Source of the DNA: an uncultured Lachnospiraceae bacterium
Lineage (GTDB): Bacteria; Bacillota; Clostridia; Lachnospirales; Lachnospiraceae
DNA length: 41,607 nt
Assembly (NCBI GenBank): GCA_910588965.1
Contig: CAJUSO010000029.1
Location: 1 to 41,607, forward strand
Direction of reading: 5' to 3'
Shown: positions 41,456 through 41,607 of the stretch, piece by piece
Numbering within the stretch: the stretch's first letter is position 1
Layout of the letters: each line of letters begins with the position of its first letter
Notes under the pieces: generated by a model
Told to the model about the DNA's origin: nothing
The model's database searches: none
Seen by the model: the letters and a program-made list of their open reading frames with translations, nothing else
Made by a program: the position numbers and the translations under genes

Positions 41456-41607
41456 TTAACTTTCCTTGTCAAACCTAATTTGTACAATTCGAGCTGCCTC
41501 AATCCATAACATAATTTCATAAATTTCTCTGTTAGCAACTAAATCCCCTATGTATTCATTTCTAATTTCGGCAAATTATTTAAACTTACAGTCTCTAACG
41601 TCTGCAA
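41456..41607 (-). pseudogene. Broken coding fragment at the window edge
   Basis: The minus frame running to the stop at 41456-41458 encodes 39 residues (FAEIRNEYIGDLVANREIY and on to RIVQIRFDKES) of normal protein character, but a TAA interrupts it at 41576-41578. In another frame 41607-41548 reads LQTLETVSLNNLPKLEMNT, which is leucine-rich-repeat-like. One gene with a frameshift, or two overlapping ends, are both possible. The rest is beyond the window. Confidence 0.4.

Overview
The window looks like a chromosomal segment of a Gram-positive Clostridia species, most likely Lachnospiraceae. This is inferred from gene order and protein style: era-yqzL-recO followed by a single-chain glycyl-tRNA synthetase, secG-rnr-smpB, scpA-scpB, paired small FeoA proteins, an S11 D,D-carboxypeptidase, and strong AGGAGG-type ribosome binding sites. 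From the left edge to about 34.8 kb the genes are well-preserved core genes, nearly all on the minus strand. I found no tRNA, rRNA, tmRNA or CRISPR array.

Layout. (1) 1-1,170: two feoA genes, a partial third copy of the feoA 3' end, and a divergent DtxR-type metal regulator, with a perfect 28-bp palindrome over the feoA promoter. (2) 1,184-3,380: a membrane GGDEF protein, then an intergenic stretch with a dispersed repeat. (3) 3,381-12,034: glyS, a lipoprotein, recO, a yqzL-like gene, era, a large M16C peptidase, a cold-shock protein and an MscS channel. (4) 12,067-13,650: a plus-strand tandem HD-domain protein with a consensus promoter and a 130-nt leader. (5) 13,666-18,990: leuB-ilvB-serC-serA for branched-chain amino acid and serine synthesis. 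(6) 19,385-25,662: yajC, a Glu-rich repeat protein, smpB, rnr, secG and eno. (7) 25,823-31,657: an apparent operon of metallophosphoesterase, scpA, scpB and three membrane-anchored proteins (YARHG, TcaA-like, Yip1-like); the last two have low-complexity repeat linkers behind a zinc ribbon. (8) 31,910-34,759: dacF-like carboxypeptidase and cardiolipin synthase, convergent. (9) 35,006-38,616: an ABC exporter, an ArsR-type regulator with a long N-terminal region, and a Cys-rich DUF5714 protein, with a palindrome over the promoter. (10) 38,640 to the end: AT-rich accessory DNA with a small P-loop kinase, an imperfect inverted repeat, a decayed IS256-family transposase, a gene interrupted by an in-frame TGA, and another broken reading frame at the edge.

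How the parts fit. The left end is an iron-transport unit that is probably repressed by the adjacent DtxR protein. The centre is housekeeping: translation, ribosome GTPase, recombination, protein secretion, RNA decay, trans-translation, glycolysis, chromosome condensation and envelope. Two proteins suggest cyclic-di-nucleotide signalling (GGDEF and HD). The parts least explained by known biology are the low-complexity zinc-ribbon membrane proteins behind scpAB, the ABC/ArsR/DUF5714 unit, the dispersed intergenic repeat, and the leader of the HD gene. Nothing in the window is a clear-cut new defence or mobile system.
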